43,525 nucleotides of DNA from Comamonadaceae bacterium 2PF (GTDB lineage Bacteria; Pseudomonadota; Gammaproteobacteria; Burkholderiales; Burkholderiaceae_C), in contig SCMV01000033.1 in NCBI GenBank assembly GCA_005502875.1, positions 1-43,525 on the forward strand, in the 5' to 3' direction. Positions 1 through 8,437 of this stretch are shown here, one piece after another. Made by a program: the position numbers and the translations under genes. Position 1 is the stretch's first letter. Every line of letters starts with the position of its first letter. The notes below the pieces were generated by a model that was not told the origin of the DNA, did no database searches, and saw only the letters and a list, made by a program, of their open reading frames with translations.

Positions 1-41
1 GTTGGTGAGCGCCCGCGTGGGGCCGGCGGGCTGGGGTTTTC

Positions 42-47
42 TATAAT
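42..47 (+). promoter_or_regulatory. Candidate -10 box upstream of pgk
   Basis: A perfect TATAAT hexamer lies about 50 bases before the chosen pgk start. No recognisable -35 hexamer stands 16 to 18 bases upstream, so this is a weak promoter call resting on the -10 alone. Confidence 0.4.
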
Positions 48-98
48 CCCAGCGTTTTGTCCCCAGCATTCACCGACGCCGCTGACGCGGTCGACATC

Positions 99-1292
99 AT
101 GAACATCATCCGATTCGAAGACCTCGTCGCCCAGGGCCAAGCCTCGGGCAAGCGCGTGTTCATCCGCGCCGACCTGAACGTGCCGCTGGACGACGCCGGC
201 AACATCACCGAAGACACCCGCGTGCGCGCTTCGGTGCCGGCCATCGAGCTGGCGCTCAAGGCCAACGCCGCCGTGATGGTGACTTCGCACCTGGGTCGCC
301 CGACCGAGGGCGAGTTCAAGCCCGAGGATTCGTTGGCCCCTGTGGCCAAGCGCCTGGGTGAGTTGCTCGGCCGCGAGGTGAAGCTGGTGAGCAACTGGGT
401 CGACGGCGTGGACGTGGCCCCGGGCCAGGTCGTGCTGCTCGAGAACTGCCGCCTCAACAAGGGCGAGAAGAAGAACAACGAAGAGCTGTCCAGGAAGCTG
501 GCCGCGCTGTGCGACATCTTTGTGCACGATGCCTTTGGCACCGCTCACCGCGCTGAAGCCACGACCTACGGCATCGCCCAGTTCGCCAAAGTGGCATCGG
601 CTGGCCCGCTGCTGGCCGCCGAGATCGACGCCATCAACAAGGCCCTGGCCGCGCCCAAGCGCCCGCTGATCGCCATCGTGGCCGGCTCGAAGGTGTCGAC
701 CAAGTTGACGATCCTGGAGTCGCTGTCGAAGAACGTGGACGGCCTGATCGTGGGTGGTGGCATCGCCAACACCTTCATGCTGGCGGCTGGCTTGAAGATC
801 GGCAAATCGCTGGCCGAGCCTGACCTGGTTGGTGCTGCCAAGGCCGTGATCGAGTCGATGAAGGCGCGTGGCGCCGAGGTGCCGATCCCTGAAGACGTGG
901 TCGTGGCCAAGACCTTCTCGGCCGATGCGCCGGCCACCGTCAAGGCCGCCAACGATGTGGCCGACGACGACATGATCCTGGACATCGGCCCGAAGACGGC
1001 CGCCAAGCTGGCCGCGCAGCTCAAGGCTGCTGGCACGGTGGTGTGGAACGGCCCGGTGGGCGTGTTCGAGTTCGCGGCGTTTGAGCAAGGCACCAAGGCC
1101 ATTGCCCAGGCGATCGCCGAGTCGAGTGCCTTCAGCATCGCCGGTGGTGGCGACACGCTGGCGGCCATCGCCAAGTACGGCATCGAGAAGGACGTGGGCT
1201 ACATCTCGACCGGTGGTGGCGCCTTCCTGGAAGTGCTCGAAGGCAAGACGCTGCCGGCGTTCGAGATCCTGACCCAGCGCGCGGCGGGGTGA
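99..1292 (+). CDS. pgk: Phosphoglycerate kinase
   Basis: Interconverts 1,3-bisphosphoglycerate plus ADP and 3-phosphoglycerate plus ATP in cytosolic glycolysis and gluconeogenesis (and the Calvin cycle where present). The 397-residue product has the usual family length. Visible motifs are RADLNVPL near residue 22, TSHLGRP near 63, HDAFGTAHR near 145, GGGIANTF in the middle, and the C-terminal nucleotide-binding segments GGGDT and STGGGAFLE. The reading frame is open 14 codons further upstream to a TTG at 57, but the ATG at 99 starts exactly at the conserved N-terminus (MNIIRFEDL), so it is preferred; no strong Shine-Dalgarno sequence precedes either. The gene is closed by a strong terminator at 1408-1447, so it ends its transcript. 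Identification is secure. Confidence 0.97.
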   Translation: MNIIRFEDLVAQGQASGKRVFIRADLNVPLDDAGNITEDTRVRASVPAIELALKANAAVMVTSHLGRPTEGEFKPEDSLAPVAKRLGELLGREVKLVSNWVDGVDVAPGQVVLLENCRLNKGEKKNNEELSRKLAALCDIFVHDAFGTAHRAEATTYGIAQFAKVASAGPLLAAEIDAINKALAAPKRPLIAIVAGSKVSTKLTILESLSKNVDGLIVGGGIANTFMLAAGLKIGKSLAEPDLVGAAKAVIESMKARGAEVPIPEDVVVAKTFSADAPATVKAANDVADDDMILDIGPKTAAKLAAQLKAAGTVVWNGPVGVFEFAAFEQGTKAIAQAIAESSAFSIAGGGDTLAAIAKYGIEKDVGYISTGGGAFLEVLEGKTLPAFEILTQRAAG

Positions 1293-1407
1293 TGACATCA
1301 GCCGTTGAGTGAGCGCCTTCGGGCGCAGGTGCCTGACGCTCCCAGTCGCTTCCTGCAGGGGCGTGGCGAGGCGGGCTGGTCACCACAACGCGCCGGGCGC
1401 TGACACC

Positions 1408-1447
1408 AAAGCAAAAGGCCTCCCGTACATGGGAGGCCTTTTGCTTT
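1408..1447 (+). terminator. Strong rho-independent terminator after pgk
   Basis: A perfect 17-bp inverted repeat (1408-1424 against 1431-1447) with a 6-base loop. The arms carry A-rich and T-rich ends (AAAGCAAAAGGCCTCCC on the left), so it can end transcription from both strands: pgk on plus and the PF10118 gene ending at 1481 on minus. Confidence 0.85.
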
Positions 1448-1480
1448 CAGCCGCCTGACCGACGTCTGCGGGCTGCCGGT

Positions 1481-2350
1481 TCAGGCGCCTGCGGCGTGCA
1501 GCACTTCACCCGCCTGGATCGGGTCACCGGTGCGGTTGAAGGTGTCGAGCCAGAGGTGGTAGGTGCGCATCTGGCCGGCGTGCCAAGGATGAAAGCCGGG
1601 CTTGTAGTACTGCAGGTAGTGGCCCAGGATCGGCATGTATAGGCCACCCGGTTTGAAGATCCACCACATGCCCTGGGCCATGAGCTTGAAGCGCTGCCAG
1701 CCCTTGAATCCGTCGACCTTGAGCATGTAGCGCGTGGTCAGCAGCGAGTGGATGTTGAAGCCCAGGGTGACCACGGCCATGGCCCAGACGCGGCGCAGGT
1801 AGCCCACCTTGGCGACCTTCTGCATGACATCGAAGGCCACCGCCTTGTGCTCGATCTCTTCCATGGCGTGCCAGGCGTACATGGCGCGCATGCGGGGGTC
1901 TGCCTGGGCCAGCACTTCCTTCTTTTCGAAGAAGCTGTGGGCCATGATGGCGGTCATGTGTTCGGCTGCGGCGGTTTCGGCCAGCGTCTGCTTTTTGGGC
2001 AGGTATTTGCGCAGCACGTTGAACAGCATGTTGTGCGTGAAGCGCTCGAGCGCGTCGACGTCGATGCCCTGGGCCTTGAGGCGGTTGTTGTACTGGCTGT
2101 GCACGATGCCGTGCTGGCCTTCCTGGCGCATGAAGTCCTTGATCTCGGCCAGCAACTTGGGGTCGCTGACCTGGTCGCGGTAGTCGCGCACGCAGGAGAT
2201 GAAGTAGCGCTCGCCTTCGGGGAAGATGGTGGACATCGCGTCGAAGAAGCGGGTCTTGAAGGCGTCGCCGCCGAACCAGTACTTCGGGATGTCGCCTTCG
2301 AGATCGAAGTCGAGTTTTTCGCGCGGGACGATGGGGTGGTCTTGGCTCAT
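1481..2350 (-). CDS. PF10118-family predicted metal-dependent hydrolase, copy A
   Basis: A 289-residue cytosolic protein of the family annotated as predicted metal-dependent hydrolase (PF10118/COG3687); no reaction is established to my knowledge. The start MSQDHPIVPREKLDFD matches its upstream paralogue. Conserved acidic and histidine residues fall in a ferritin-like order: E47, E77-x-x-H80, E130 (followed by H131) and E165-x-x-H168. That is the E / ExxH / E / ExxH pattern of four-helix di-iron proteins, so an oxygen-activating di-iron enzyme is an alternative to a hydrolase. A long aromatic-rich C-terminal half contains GxWWIFKPGG. It is the last gene of a minus-strand set; the paralogue starts upstream at 3269 with a 31-base gap. 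Family assignment is good; function is open. Confidence 0.85.
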   Translation of the reverse strand: MSQDHPIVPREKLDFDLEGDIPKYWFGGDAFKTRFFDAMSTIFPEGERYFISCVRDYRDQVSDPKLLAEIKDFMRQEGQHGIVHSQYNNRLKAQGIDVDALERFTHNMLFNVLRKYLPKKQTLAETAAAEHMTAIMAHSFFEKKEVLAQADPRMRAMYAWHAMEEIEHKAVAFDVMQKVAKVGYLRRVWAMAVVTLGFNIHSLLTTRYMLKVDGFKGWQRFKLMAQGMWWIFKPGGLYMPILGHYLQYYKPGFHPWHAGQMRTYHLWLDTFNRTGDPIQAGEVLHAAGA

Positions 2351-2381
2351 GGCATGGCTCCTGTCAGGCCCCGGGCAGGGC

Positions 2382-3269
2382 TCAGCCGTGTTGCTGGCTC
2401 AAGGCCAGGCGGTTGCCGGCTTCGATGGGGTTGCCGGTTTCCTTGAGCAGCCGGAGCCAGGGCTCGTAGCTGGGCACCACGGGCTCTTGCCAGGGGTGGA
2501 AGCTGGGCTTGAGGTAGCTGAAGTACTTGCCCATCATGGGCAGGAAGATGCCACCGGGCTTGTAGAGCCACCACAGGCCCTTGGCCCAGATCTTGGTGCG
2601 CTGCCAGCGGCTGAAGCCATCGACCTGGAACATGTGCTTCATGATCCGGAAGACGTGGTAGGGGAACAGGGCCGTGACCAGCAGCATGGAGCTGATGCGG
2701 GTCCAGTAGCTGGCCTTGGCGTGGTCCTGCAGCACGTCGAAGGCGACGCCCTTGTGCTCCATCTCTTCCATGGCGTGCCAGACGTAGAGGGCGCGGATGC
2801 GCTCGTCGGCGTTGGCGAAGATGGCGGGGCGCTCGACGAAGCAGTCGGCCATGATGGCCGTGATGTGCTCGGAGGCAGTGGTGATGCCCAGCGTGAACTC
2901 GCGCGAGAACACCTTGCGGATGATGCCGAAGAGGCGGTGTTCCTGGCCCTTGAGGATGGCATCGACGTCAACGCCCTGGGCTTTGAGGCGGTTGTTGTAC
3001 TGCGTGTGCAGCATGCTGTGCTGGGCTTCCTGGCGGGTGAAGTCCTTGATTTCCTGCAGCAGCTTGGGATCGTCGATGCGGTCCTTGAAGTCGCGCACGC
3101 AGGTGATGAAGAACTTCTCGCCGACCGGGAACAACGTGGACAGGGCGTCGAAGAAACGCGTTTTGAATGGGTCGTTGTCGAGCCAGTACTTGGGGATGTT
3201 GCCGTCCAGGTCGAAGTCCAGCTTTTCGCGGGGGACGATGGGAGGCGGGGTCTGTTGTTCGTGCTGCAT
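2382..3269 (-). CDS. PF10118-family predicted metal-dependent hydrolase, copy B
   Basis: A 295-residue paralogue of the adjacent downstream gene, clearly a tandem duplication: PREKLDFDLDGNIPKYW, QYNNRLKAQG and the HAMEEMEHK segment are nearly shared. The candidate metal ligands are conserved at E51, E81-x-x-H84, E134 (with H135) and E169-x-x-H172, with the same spacing as in copy A. The start ATG at 3269 follows a purine-rich Shine-Dalgarno (GGAGACAA) on the minus strand. Upstream lies a 253-base gap holding a 12-bp palindrome and then an AraC-type regulator gene that could control the pair. The function is not known; the family name says hydrolase, but the residue pattern suggests a di-iron fold. 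Confidence 0.85.
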   Translation of the reverse strand: MQHEQQTPPPIVPREKLDFDLDGNIPKYWLDNDPFKTRFFDALSTLFPVGEKFFITCVRDFKDRIDDPKLLQEIKDFTRQEAQHSMLHTQYNNRLKAQGVDVDAILKGQEHRLFGIIRKVFSREFTLGITTASEHITAIMADCFVERPAIFANADERIRALYVWHAMEEMEHKGVAFDVLQDHAKASYWTRISSMLLVTALFPYHVFRIMKHMFQVDGFSRWQRTKIWAKGLWWLYKPGGIFLPMMGKYFSYLKPSFHPWQEPVVPSYEPWLRLLKETGNPIEAGNRLALSQQHG

Positions 3270-3378
3270 GGTTTGTCTCCTCGGACGCGTGGCGCCTGAC
3301 TACTTGAGGCAATCGGTCTGATGAGACTGAACTGTAGGCAGCGGACCCCGGGAAGACCATGCAAGGCAGCGACAGAAA

Positions 3379-3390
3379 GCGAAATTTCGC
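3379..3390. promoter_or_regulatory. Perfect 12-bp palindrome in the PF10118 promoter gap
   Basis: GCGAAATTTCGC is a perfect palindrome in the 253-base gap between the AraC gene (ending 3523) and PF10118 copy B (starting 3269). It lies 110 bases upstream of the start codon, a plausible operator position. The rest of this gap shows nothing else I can name. Confidence 0.35.
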
Positions 3391-3522
3391 GACATCGTCC
3401 CACTAGGGAAAACGCGCGGTGTCAGATGCGAGTGGGTGTTTTCGGCAGACCGGCTCCGGCGTGCGCGGTGGCAGGGCGGCGCAAGTGGGGGCTGCAGGGC
3501 GCGTGGGGCGGGCTTGCGTCGA

Positions 3523-4665
3523 TCAGCGCAAAGCCCGGCGGAACTGGCTTGGCGTCTGGCCCGACCAGCGAGTGAAGGCCAGCGTGAAGCTGCGTCGGTC
3601 GGTGAAACCCAGGCGTTCGCTGATGTCCTCGATGCTGAGCTCCGGCTGGCGCAGCCACGCTTGGGCGAGCCGATGGCGCACGCGGGCCTGGATGGCCGAG
3701 TGGCTGTCACCGATGTCCTTGAGGCGGCGTTGCAGGGTGCGGGGGTGCAGGCCCAGTTCCTCGGCGAGGGCTTCGACGCCCAGCCCGAGCAGGCGGGGTT
3801 TGTCGGCGAACGCTTGCTCGATCTGCTGGGCCAGTTGCTGGCCCGGTGCGGCGCCGCCCTCGTCGGGGTCGGGTTGGACGCGTTTCGCCACTTGTTGCAC
3901 CACCCGCTGACCAGCTTGTTCATGCAGGCTGGGGAAGGCGCCACGCAGGGGTTGGTCGAGCAGACTGCGCTCGAACCACAGGGCGTCGATTTCGGCGCCC
4001 CAGGTGATCGGCACCTGGAAGTGCGCCTTGACCTTGTCGGCGTCCTGGTGGGGCAGGTGGCGCAGCGAGATGCGCCCGATCAGCGGCTGGCCTCCGAGCA
4101 GCATCTTGCAGAACTTGACGACGGTGGTGAAGATGCCTTCGGCGAAAGGCCAGCCGATGGCCGGGTCGTTGTCGGGCACTTCGAAGCTCAACGCCAGGCG
4201 CGCCTCGTGGCCGTGCTCGGACAGCTTGAAGCGCATGTACGGGTTCACCAACTGCGGGATCCATTCGAGGGCCCGCGTGGCGTCGCGCAGCGTGGCGCTG
4301 GTGGTGATGAAGGTTTCGACGTCGGAGAGGTATTCGAAGGCGAAGGTCTCGCCCAGGGCCAGCGGGAAGTGTTGAGCGCTGCCGTCGCGGCGCGTGGCCT
4401 CCACGCAGTGGTGCATGACGCGCTGGATGGTGATGCGGTCAACGGTGGAGGTGGCAGGGTGCAGGTGGAGGGTGTCGAGGCCTTCCTGGCGGAAGATGGC
4501 CTCGATGTCGACGTTGCACAAGCGGGCCGCGCGCACCCAGTTCGTCACGGTGACGAATGGGATGCGTTGCGGCAGCGGGGGCTCACCGGTTGGCGATGGG
4601 GCAGGGCGTTGGTCGGGCACGGTAGAGCGTGAACGCAATGGGCTGGGGCGCGAGCGGTGGTGCAA
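3523..4665 (-). CDS. AraC-family transcriptional regulator (arabinose-binding-like N-terminus)
   Basis: A 380-residue DNA-binding regulator. Residues from about 30 to 230 resemble the Arabinose_bd-type ligand domain (PF12625) found in regulators of fatty-acid, lipase and hydroxy-acid genes. The C-terminal 85 residues carry a double helix-turn-helix of AraC type, with LAEELGLHPRTLQRRLKDIG in the first half and ISERLGFTDRRSFTLAFTRWSGQTPSQFRR in the second. The stop codon of the alpha/beta hydrolase gene lies 5 bases upstream of its ATG, so the two are co-transcribed. The first 25 residues are rich in Pro, Arg and Ser and may be an over-extended start. Likely targets are this operon and the PF10118 pair downstream; this is inference from position. 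Confidence 0.9.
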   Translation of the reverse strand: MHHRSRPSPLRSRSTVPDQRPAPSPTGEPPLPQRIPFVTVTNWVRAARLCNVDIEAIFRQEGLDTLHLHPATSTVDRITIQRVMHHCVEATRRDGSAQHFPLALGETFAFEYLSDVETFITTSATLRDATRALEWIPQLVNPYMRFKLSEHGHEARLALSFEVPDNDPAIGWPFAEGIFTTVVKFCKMLLGGQPLIGRISLRHLPHQDADKVKAHFQVPITWGAEIDALWFERSLLDQPLRGAFPSLHEQAGQRVVQQVAKRVQPDPDEGGAAPGQQLAQQIEQAFADKPRLLGLGVEALAEELGLHPRTLQRRLKDIGDSHSAIQARVRHRLAQAWLRQPELSIEDISERLGFTDRRSFTLAFTRWSGQTPSQFRRALR

Positions 4666-4670
4666 GGGGC

Positions 4671-5507
4671 TCAGGCAGCAGGCGAGGAGGCCGAGTCTGT
4701 CTCAAAGCGGCGCAGCCAGGTCAGCACCTCGGCGACGGTCTCGCGCGGGTGCTCGAAGGGGTAGAGGTGCGAGCCGTCGATCCAGGACAGGCGCTGGCCG
4801 ACGATCTGCCGGGTGCCCGAGAGACCCACCAGCCGCGATTCGCGCGAGCGGGTGCCGCCGATGAAGGCCACCGGGCACTGGAAGGGGTGTCGTTTGAACT
4901 CCTGCAGCAGGCCGTGGGGCATGGTGTTGTAGATGGCGGTCTCGACTTCGCGCCGAAAGCTCAGCAGGCGGGCGCGGCCATCGGCGTGGCCTTCGGTGCC
5001 GCGCGCCAGGTAGTCGGCCAGCACGGCGGGATCGAAGGCCGCGAACTTGCGTTTGGCCGAGAAGTGCTCGTGCACGGCGCGCTGGTTGGGCCACTCCTGG
5101 GTGCGCTGCGCCGAGATGCGCGAAGGCATCACCTGGCCCATGGTGCGGGTCTGCTTGGCCAGGGCGATGCCGGTGGCCTTCCAGCCGTGCAGCAGAGGCG
5201 AGTCAAGCACCACCACGCCGCGCGCCAGGTGTGGGTGGCGGTTGGCCACCATCATGCTCAGGTAGCCACCAAGCGAATGGCCGACCAGGTAAGCGGGCTG
5301 ATCGACTTCTCGCTCGATGAACTGCCGCAGCTGCTCGACCAGGTGCGGCCAGTCGGTGGTGACCGGGTGGCGCGGGTCGTGGCCCAGCTTGTCGATGGCG
5401 CGCACCTCGAAGCCCGCCGCGCGCCAGCCATCGAACAGCACGCGGTAGGTGCTGGCCGGGAAGCTGTTGGCGTGAGAGAAGACGATGGTGCGTTGGGGGT
5501 GACTCAT
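4671..5507 (-). CDS. Alpha/beta hydrolase
   Basis: A 278-residue serine hydrolase of the alpha/beta fold. Motifs include SHANSFPAS near residue 13 (oxyanion-hole region), the nucleophile elbow GHSLGG near residue 80, and a C-terminal GSHLYPFEHP that supplies the catalytic His. The ATG at 5507 (MSHPQRTIVFSHANS) is preferred over the longer reading from 5543, which would add 12 residues of low-complexity sequence. The substrate cannot be told; an ester or thioester is the usual expectation. It is first in a minus-strand set followed 5 bases later by the AraC regulator, so hydrolase, regulator and PF10118 proteins may serve one pathway. It is divergent from pyk. Confidence 0.88.
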   Translation of the reverse strand: MSHPQRTIVFSHANSFPASTYRVLFDGWRAAGFEVRAIDKLGHDPRHPVTTDWPHLVEQLRQFIEREVDQPAYLVGHSLGGYLSMMVANRHPHLARGVVVLDSPLLHGWKATGIALAKQTRTMGQVMPSRISAQRTQEWPNQRAVHEHFSAKRKFAAFDPAVLADYLARGTEGHADGRARLLSFRREVETAIYNTMPHGLLQEFKRHPFQCPVAFIGGTRSRESRLVGLSGTRQIVGQRLSWIDGSHLYPFEHPRETVAEVLTWLRRFETDSASSPAA

Positions 5508-5733
5508 GCCTGGTGGCGTGCTGGTTCGGCGTCCGGGTGCCAAAAAGTGTAAGCGGGTTGAGGTGAGGCTGCAGGGCTCGGGCCTGGTGTGGGGGCGCGG
5601 GGCGTGAAGCAGGTCCGCTGTCGCACCGGTCGTGACACATCGCCACAGTCGGTGATCGTGCGGTATTTCCGCGATTCACGCCGTGGAATTTGGTGTGACA
5701 CTGGTGGTCAACCTGACTTCAGACACACCTGCC

Positions 5734-7185
5734 ATGCCTCGTGCCACCAAGATCGTCGCCACCCTGGGCCCTGCTTCTTCCACCCCCGAGGTGCTGGACG
5801 CGATGCTGAAAGCCGGGGTCGACGTGGTGCGGTTGAACTTCTCGCATGGCAAGGCGCAGGACCACATCGACCGCGCCCAGTTGGTGCGGGACGCGGCGGC
5901 CCGCGCAGGCAAGGTGGTGGCCATCATGGCCGACCTGCAGGGCCCCAAGATCCGCGTCGGCAAGTTCGCCGAGGGCAAGGTCATGCTCGAGCCCGGTCAG
6001 CCTTTCGTGCTGGACGCCAGCCGGACCGAACCGGGCGACCTGGGCGGCGTCGGCCTGGACTACAAGGAGCTGCCGCGCGACGTGAAGCCCGGCGACACCC
6101 TGCTGCTCAACGATGGCCTGATCGTGCTGACGGTCGAGTCGGTCAAGGGCGACGAGGTGCACACCAAGGTCAAGCTGGGCGGTGAGCTGTCCAACAACAA
6201 GGGCATCAACAAGCAGGGGGGCGGTCTGACCGCGCCCGCGCTGACGGCCAAGGACATGGAAGACATCCGCACGGCGGCGAGCTTCCAGTGCGACTACATC
6301 GCCGTGTCCTTCCCCAAGAACGCGACCGACATGGAGATGGCCCGCCAGCTGTGCAACGTGGCCGGCGAGCCTTGGAAGCACCGCCCCGCGCTGATCGCCA
6401 AGATCGAGCGCACCGAGGCCATCCCCAACCTGGAGAGCATCCTCAAGGCTTCGGACGGCATCATGGTGGCCCGCGGCGACCTGGCCGTGGAGGTGGGCAA
6501 CGCCGCCGTGCCGGCGCTGCAAAAGCGCATGATCCGCCTGGCGCGCGACATGGACAAGGTCGTCATCACCGCCACGCAGATGATGGAGTCGATGATCGTC
6601 AACCCGGTGCCCACGCGCGCCGAGGTCTCTGACGTGGCCAATGCCGTGCTCGATGGCACCGACGCCGTCATGCTCAGCGCCGAGACGGCGGCCGGCAAGT
6701 ACCCGGTCGAGACGGTCGAGCAGATGGCCAACATCGCCACCGAGGCGGAATGGGCCGAAGAGGTGTCGCTGGACGCCGATTTCAGCAACAAGACCTTCGC
6801 GCGCATCGACCAGTCGATCGCCATGGGCGCGCTGTTCACCGCCCACCACCTGGGCTGCAAGGCCATCATCGCGCTGACCGAGTCGGGCTCGACCGCGTTG
6901 TGGATGAGCCGGCACAAGATCCACGTGCCCATCTTCGCGCTGACGGCTCAGCCGATTTCGCTGCGCAAGATGGCGCTGTACCGCAACGTGCGCCCGCTGC
7001 TGGTGCCCAGCTTCACCGACCGCGACGAGGCCCTGGACAAGGCCGAGGCCATCCTGGTCGAGCAGGGCGTGCTGCGCCCGGGCGACACCTACGCCATCAC
7101 CTGCGGCGAGCCCATGGGCCACCCTGGGGGCACCAACATGCTCAAGGTGTGCGAGGTGAAGGCCCCGGCCACCTGGCGCTCCTGA
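5734..7185 (+). CDS. pyk: Pyruvate kinase
   Basis: Transfers phosphate from phosphoenolpyruvate to ADP in the last step of glycolysis. The 483-residue protein shows the full family order: TKIVATLGPASS at the N-terminus, RLNFSHG, DLQGPKIRVG, the B-domain insertion, IAKIERTEAIPN, DGIMVARGDLAVE with the catalytic region, and ITATQMMESMI, followed by the C-terminal allosteric domain. The frame is open to a GTG at 5683, but the ATG at 5734 (MPRATKIVATLGP) matches the conserved start. It is followed after 137 bases by the aldolase gene, which seems to have its own promoter. The divergent 226-base gap upstream (5508-5733) holds no recognisable motif. Confidence 0.96.
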   Translation: MPRATKIVATLGPASSTPEVLDAMLKAGVDVVRLNFSHGKAQDHIDRAQLVRDAAARAGKVVAIMADLQGPKIRVGKFAEGKVMLEPGQPFVLDASRTEPGDLGGVGLDYKELPRDVKPGDTLLLNDGLIVLTVESVKGDEVHTKVKLGGELSNNKGINKQGGGLTAPALTAKDMEDIRTAASFQCDYIAVSFPKNATDMEMARQLCNVAGEPWKHRPALIAKIERTEAIPNLESILKASDGIMVARGDLAVEVGNAAVPALQKRMIRLARDMDKVVITATQMMESMIVNPVPTRAEVSDVANAVLDGTDAVMLSAETAAGKYPVETVEQMANIATEAEWAEEVSLDADFSNKTFARIDQSIAMGALFTAHHLGCKAIIALTESGSTALWMSRHKIHVPIFALTAQPISLRKMALYRNVRPLLVPSFTDRDEALDKAEAILVEQGVLRPGDTYAITCGEPMGHPGGTNMLKVCEVKAPATWRS

Positions 7186-7217
7186 AACCGGGGATGGGCC
7201 GCGCGCGCCAGCCTCGT

Positions 7218-7223
7218 TAGAAT
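7218..7223 (+). promoter_or_regulatory. Candidate -10 box for the aldolase gene
   Basis: TAGAAT followed by CGCGG, a context often seen at betaproteobacterial -10 elements, about 100 bases before the aldolase start. No clear -35 hexamer is visible. Confidence 0.35.
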
Positions 7224-7322
7224 CGCGGACGGTTTTCAGGGCCGGGCCGGCTGGCGGCGCCACGAGCGCACCCCAGGCGGCACGGCTTTTTCGTCATCCA
7301 TCTGTCCGATTTGGGGATTTCC

Positions 7323-8387
7323 ATGCCACTCGTTTCCATGCGCCAGCTGCTGGACCACGCCGCCGAGAACAACTACGGCATCCCGGCGTTCAACGTCAAC
7401 AACCTGGAGCAGGTCCAGGCCGTGATGGCAGCGGCCGATGAAGTCGGCGCCCCCGTGATCCTGCAAGCCTCCGCAGGCGCGCGCAAATACGCTGGCGAGT
7501 CCTTCATCAAGCACCTGATCCAGGCCGCCGTCGAAGCCTACCCGCACATCCCCCTGGTCATGCACCAGGACCACGGCACCAGCCCCAAGATCTGCCAGGG
7601 CGCCATCGACCTGGGCTTCGGCTCGGTGATGATGGACGGCTCGCTGCGTGAAGACGGCAAGACCCCGGCCGACTTTGAGTACAACGTCGAAGTCACCCGC
7701 AAGGTCGTGGAAATGGCCCACAAGGTGGGCGTGACCGTCGAAGGCGAGCTGGGCTGCCTGGGCAACCTGGAAACCGGTGATGCCGGCGAAGAAGACGGCA
7801 TCGGCGCCGACTGCAAGCTGGACCACAGCCAGATGCTGACCGACCCCGAAGAAGCCGCCGTGTTCGTCAAGGCCACGCAACTGGACGCCCTGGCCATCGC
7901 CATCGGCACCAGCCACGGCGCCTACAAGTTCTCGCGCAAGCCCACGGGTGACATCCTGGCCATCAGCCGCGTCAAGGAAATCCACCAGCGCATCCCCAAC
8001 ACCCACCTGGTGATGCACGGTTCCTCGTCCGTGCCCGCCGAGCTGCTGGCCATCATCAACCAGTACGGCGGCAAGATGAAGGAAACCTACGGCGTGCCGG
8101 TTGAAGAGATTCAAGAGGCCATCAAGCACGGCGTGCGCAAGATCAACATCGACACCGACATCCGCCTGGCGATGACCGGTGCCGTGCGCAAGTTCATGTT
8201 CGAGAACCCGGACAAGTTCGACGCCCGCGAGTGGCTCAAGCCCGCCCGCGAAGCCGCCAAGGCCGTGTGCAAGCAGCGCTACATGGAGTTCGGCTGCGAA
8301 GGCCAGGCCGGCAAGATCAAGGCGATCTCGCTGGTGGACATCGCTGCCGCCTACGCCAGCGGCAAGCTGGCCCAGGTCGTGGCCTGA
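7323..8387 (+). CDS. fba: Fructose-bisphosphate aldolase, class II
   Basis: Zinc-dependent aldolase that splits fructose 1,6-bisphosphate into dihydroxyacetone phosphate and glyceraldehyde 3-phosphate, or runs in reverse; the subtype resembles the Calvin-cycle CbbA form. The 354-residue protein has [13 protein letters not shown] near residue 19, the catalytic and zinc region HQDHG near 80, [14 protein letters not shown], the zinc-binding GTSHGAYKF and HGSSSVP, and [11 protein letters not shown]. The ATG at 7323 is used; the TTG at 7311 only adds four residues. The gene is closed by a terminator at 8406-8437 that it shares with the convergent AraC gene. Confidence 0.96.
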   Translation: MPLVSMRQLLDHAAENNYGIPAFNVNNLEQVQAVMAAADEVGAPVILQASAGARKYAGESFIKHLIQAAVEAYPHIPLVMHQDHGTSPKICQGAIDLGFGSVMMDGSLREDGKTPADFEYNVEVTRKVVEMAHKVGVTVEGELGCLGNLETGDAGEEDGIGADCKLDHSQMLTDPEEAAVFVKATQLDALAIAIGTSHGAYKFSRKPTGDILAISRVKEIHQRIPNTHLVMHGSSSVPAELLAIINQYGGKMKETYGVPVEEIQEAIKHGVRKINIDTDIRLAMTGAVRKFMFENPDKFDAREWLKPAREAAKAVCKQRYMEFGCEGQAGKIKAISLVDIAAAYASGKLAQVVA

Positions 8388-8405
8388 TTCGTCCGCGCAC
8401 CGCTG

Positions 8406-8437
8406 AAAGCCGAGGGGTCACCGCCCTCGGCTTTTTT
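8406..8437 (+). terminator. Rho-independent terminator after fba
   Basis: An 11-bp stem (8406-8416 with 8424-8434) and 7-base loop followed by a run of six T. The T run reaches into the stop codon of the convergent AraC gene (8437-8439), so the hairpin sits exactly between the two 3' ends. Confidence 0.85.
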
